The notes under the pieces were generated by a model. It did no database searches and was not told the origin of the DNA. It saw only the letters and a program-made list of their open reading frames with translations. The translations under genes and the position numbers were made by a program. Of a DNA stretch of 5,382 nucleotides, positions 5,239 to 5,382 are shown piece by piece. How positions within the stretch are numbered: position 1 is the first letter of the stretch; every line of letters starts with the position of its first letter. Origin of the DNA: Phormidesmis priestleyi (lineage in GTDB: Bacteria > Cyanobacteriota > Cyanobacteriia > Phormidesmidales > Phormidesmidaceae); contig QBMP01000141.1 in assembly GCA_003242115.1 (NCBI GenBank), positions 5,460 to 10,841 on the forward strand, given 5' to 3'.

Positions 5239-5382
5239 ATGTCAGTCACACAGCAGTTCAATAGTTTTGATGAAATGATCAATGGCTCGGATGAGCCGGT
5301 GCTGGTCGATTTTTATGCCGATTGGTGCGGCCCTTGCCAGATGATGGCCAAAATTTTGGTGCAGGTCGGGGCGGATATGAAG
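5239..5382 (+). CDS. Thioredoxin, N-terminal part (probably y-type), cut by the window edge
   Basis: Forty-eight codons are visible. They encode the first beta-alpha unit, the strand PVLVDFYADW and the active site WCGPC (cysteines at residues 32 and 35), followed by QMMAKIL. Thioredoxins reduce protein disulfides in the cytoplasm using this cysteine pair. The QMMA sequence after the active site and the MSVTQQFNSFDEM beginning resemble cyanobacterial y-type thioredoxins, from memory. I chose ATG 5239 because it gives the usual family N-terminus. In-frame ATGs at 5212 and 5203 would add 9 or 12 hydrophobic or glycine-rich residues; the GGGAGG at 5205-5210 is too close to 5212 and too far from 5239 to settle the matter. 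It is divergent from the GTPase operon and probably unrelated to it in function. About the last 60 residues are missing. Confidence 0.93.
   Translation, partial: MSVTQQFNSFDEMINGSDEPVLVDFYADWCGPCQMMAKILVQVGADMK

Overview
The window looks cyanobacterial. It carries three copies of the HIP1 octamer GCGATCGC (558-565, 4324-4331, 4661-4668), far more than chance would give in 5.4 kb, and its right edge encodes the start of a WCGPC thioredoxin that most resembles cyanobacterial y-type thioredoxins. Base composition is moderate, and ribosome-binding sites are weak, as is common in that phylum. I cannot name the genus.

Layout, left to right. (1) Positions 1-240, plus strand: the last codons of a gene that is probably the antitoxin hicB, followed with no gap by a complete hicA toxin gene. 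(2) Positions 241-514: a gap of about 275 bases between convergent genes, with one weak hairpin that could end the minus-strand transcript. (3) Positions 515-4867, minus strand: one compact operon read right to left. Gene A (4867-2642) is a 741-residue dynamin-like large GTPase. Gene B (2634-1664) is a second, smaller P-loop GTPase. Gene C (1629-751, probably continuing to 515) is an unrecognised protein with a soluble N-terminal domain and one membrane segment. Gaps are 7 bases (A to B) and 34 bases (B to C). (4) Positions 4868-5238: the divergent regulatory region. (5) Positions 5239-5382, plus strand: the first 48 codons of the thioredoxin gene, cut by the window edge.

The main result is the operon. 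Two different GTPases are encoded with a membrane-anchored partner, next to a toxin-antitoxin pair. This is the architecture of the paired-GTPase conflict systems predicted by comparative genomics, so a defence or membrane-stress role is a reasonable inference but is not shown here.

The second result is that two of the three genes appear frameshifted. In gene B the Walker A peptide (2634-2539) is separated from the rest of the GTPase (open in another frame from 2545 to 1664). Adding one base to an A-run at 2544-2546 restores a 323-residue protein. In gene C the frame ends at 751, but another frame runs from 922 to 515 with no ATG or GTG start. Adding one base to a T-run (plus-strand A at 841-845) restores a 371-residue protein. 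Both would be one-base losses in short homopolymers, which fits either assembly errors or a decaying or switched-off system. Raw reads would decide.
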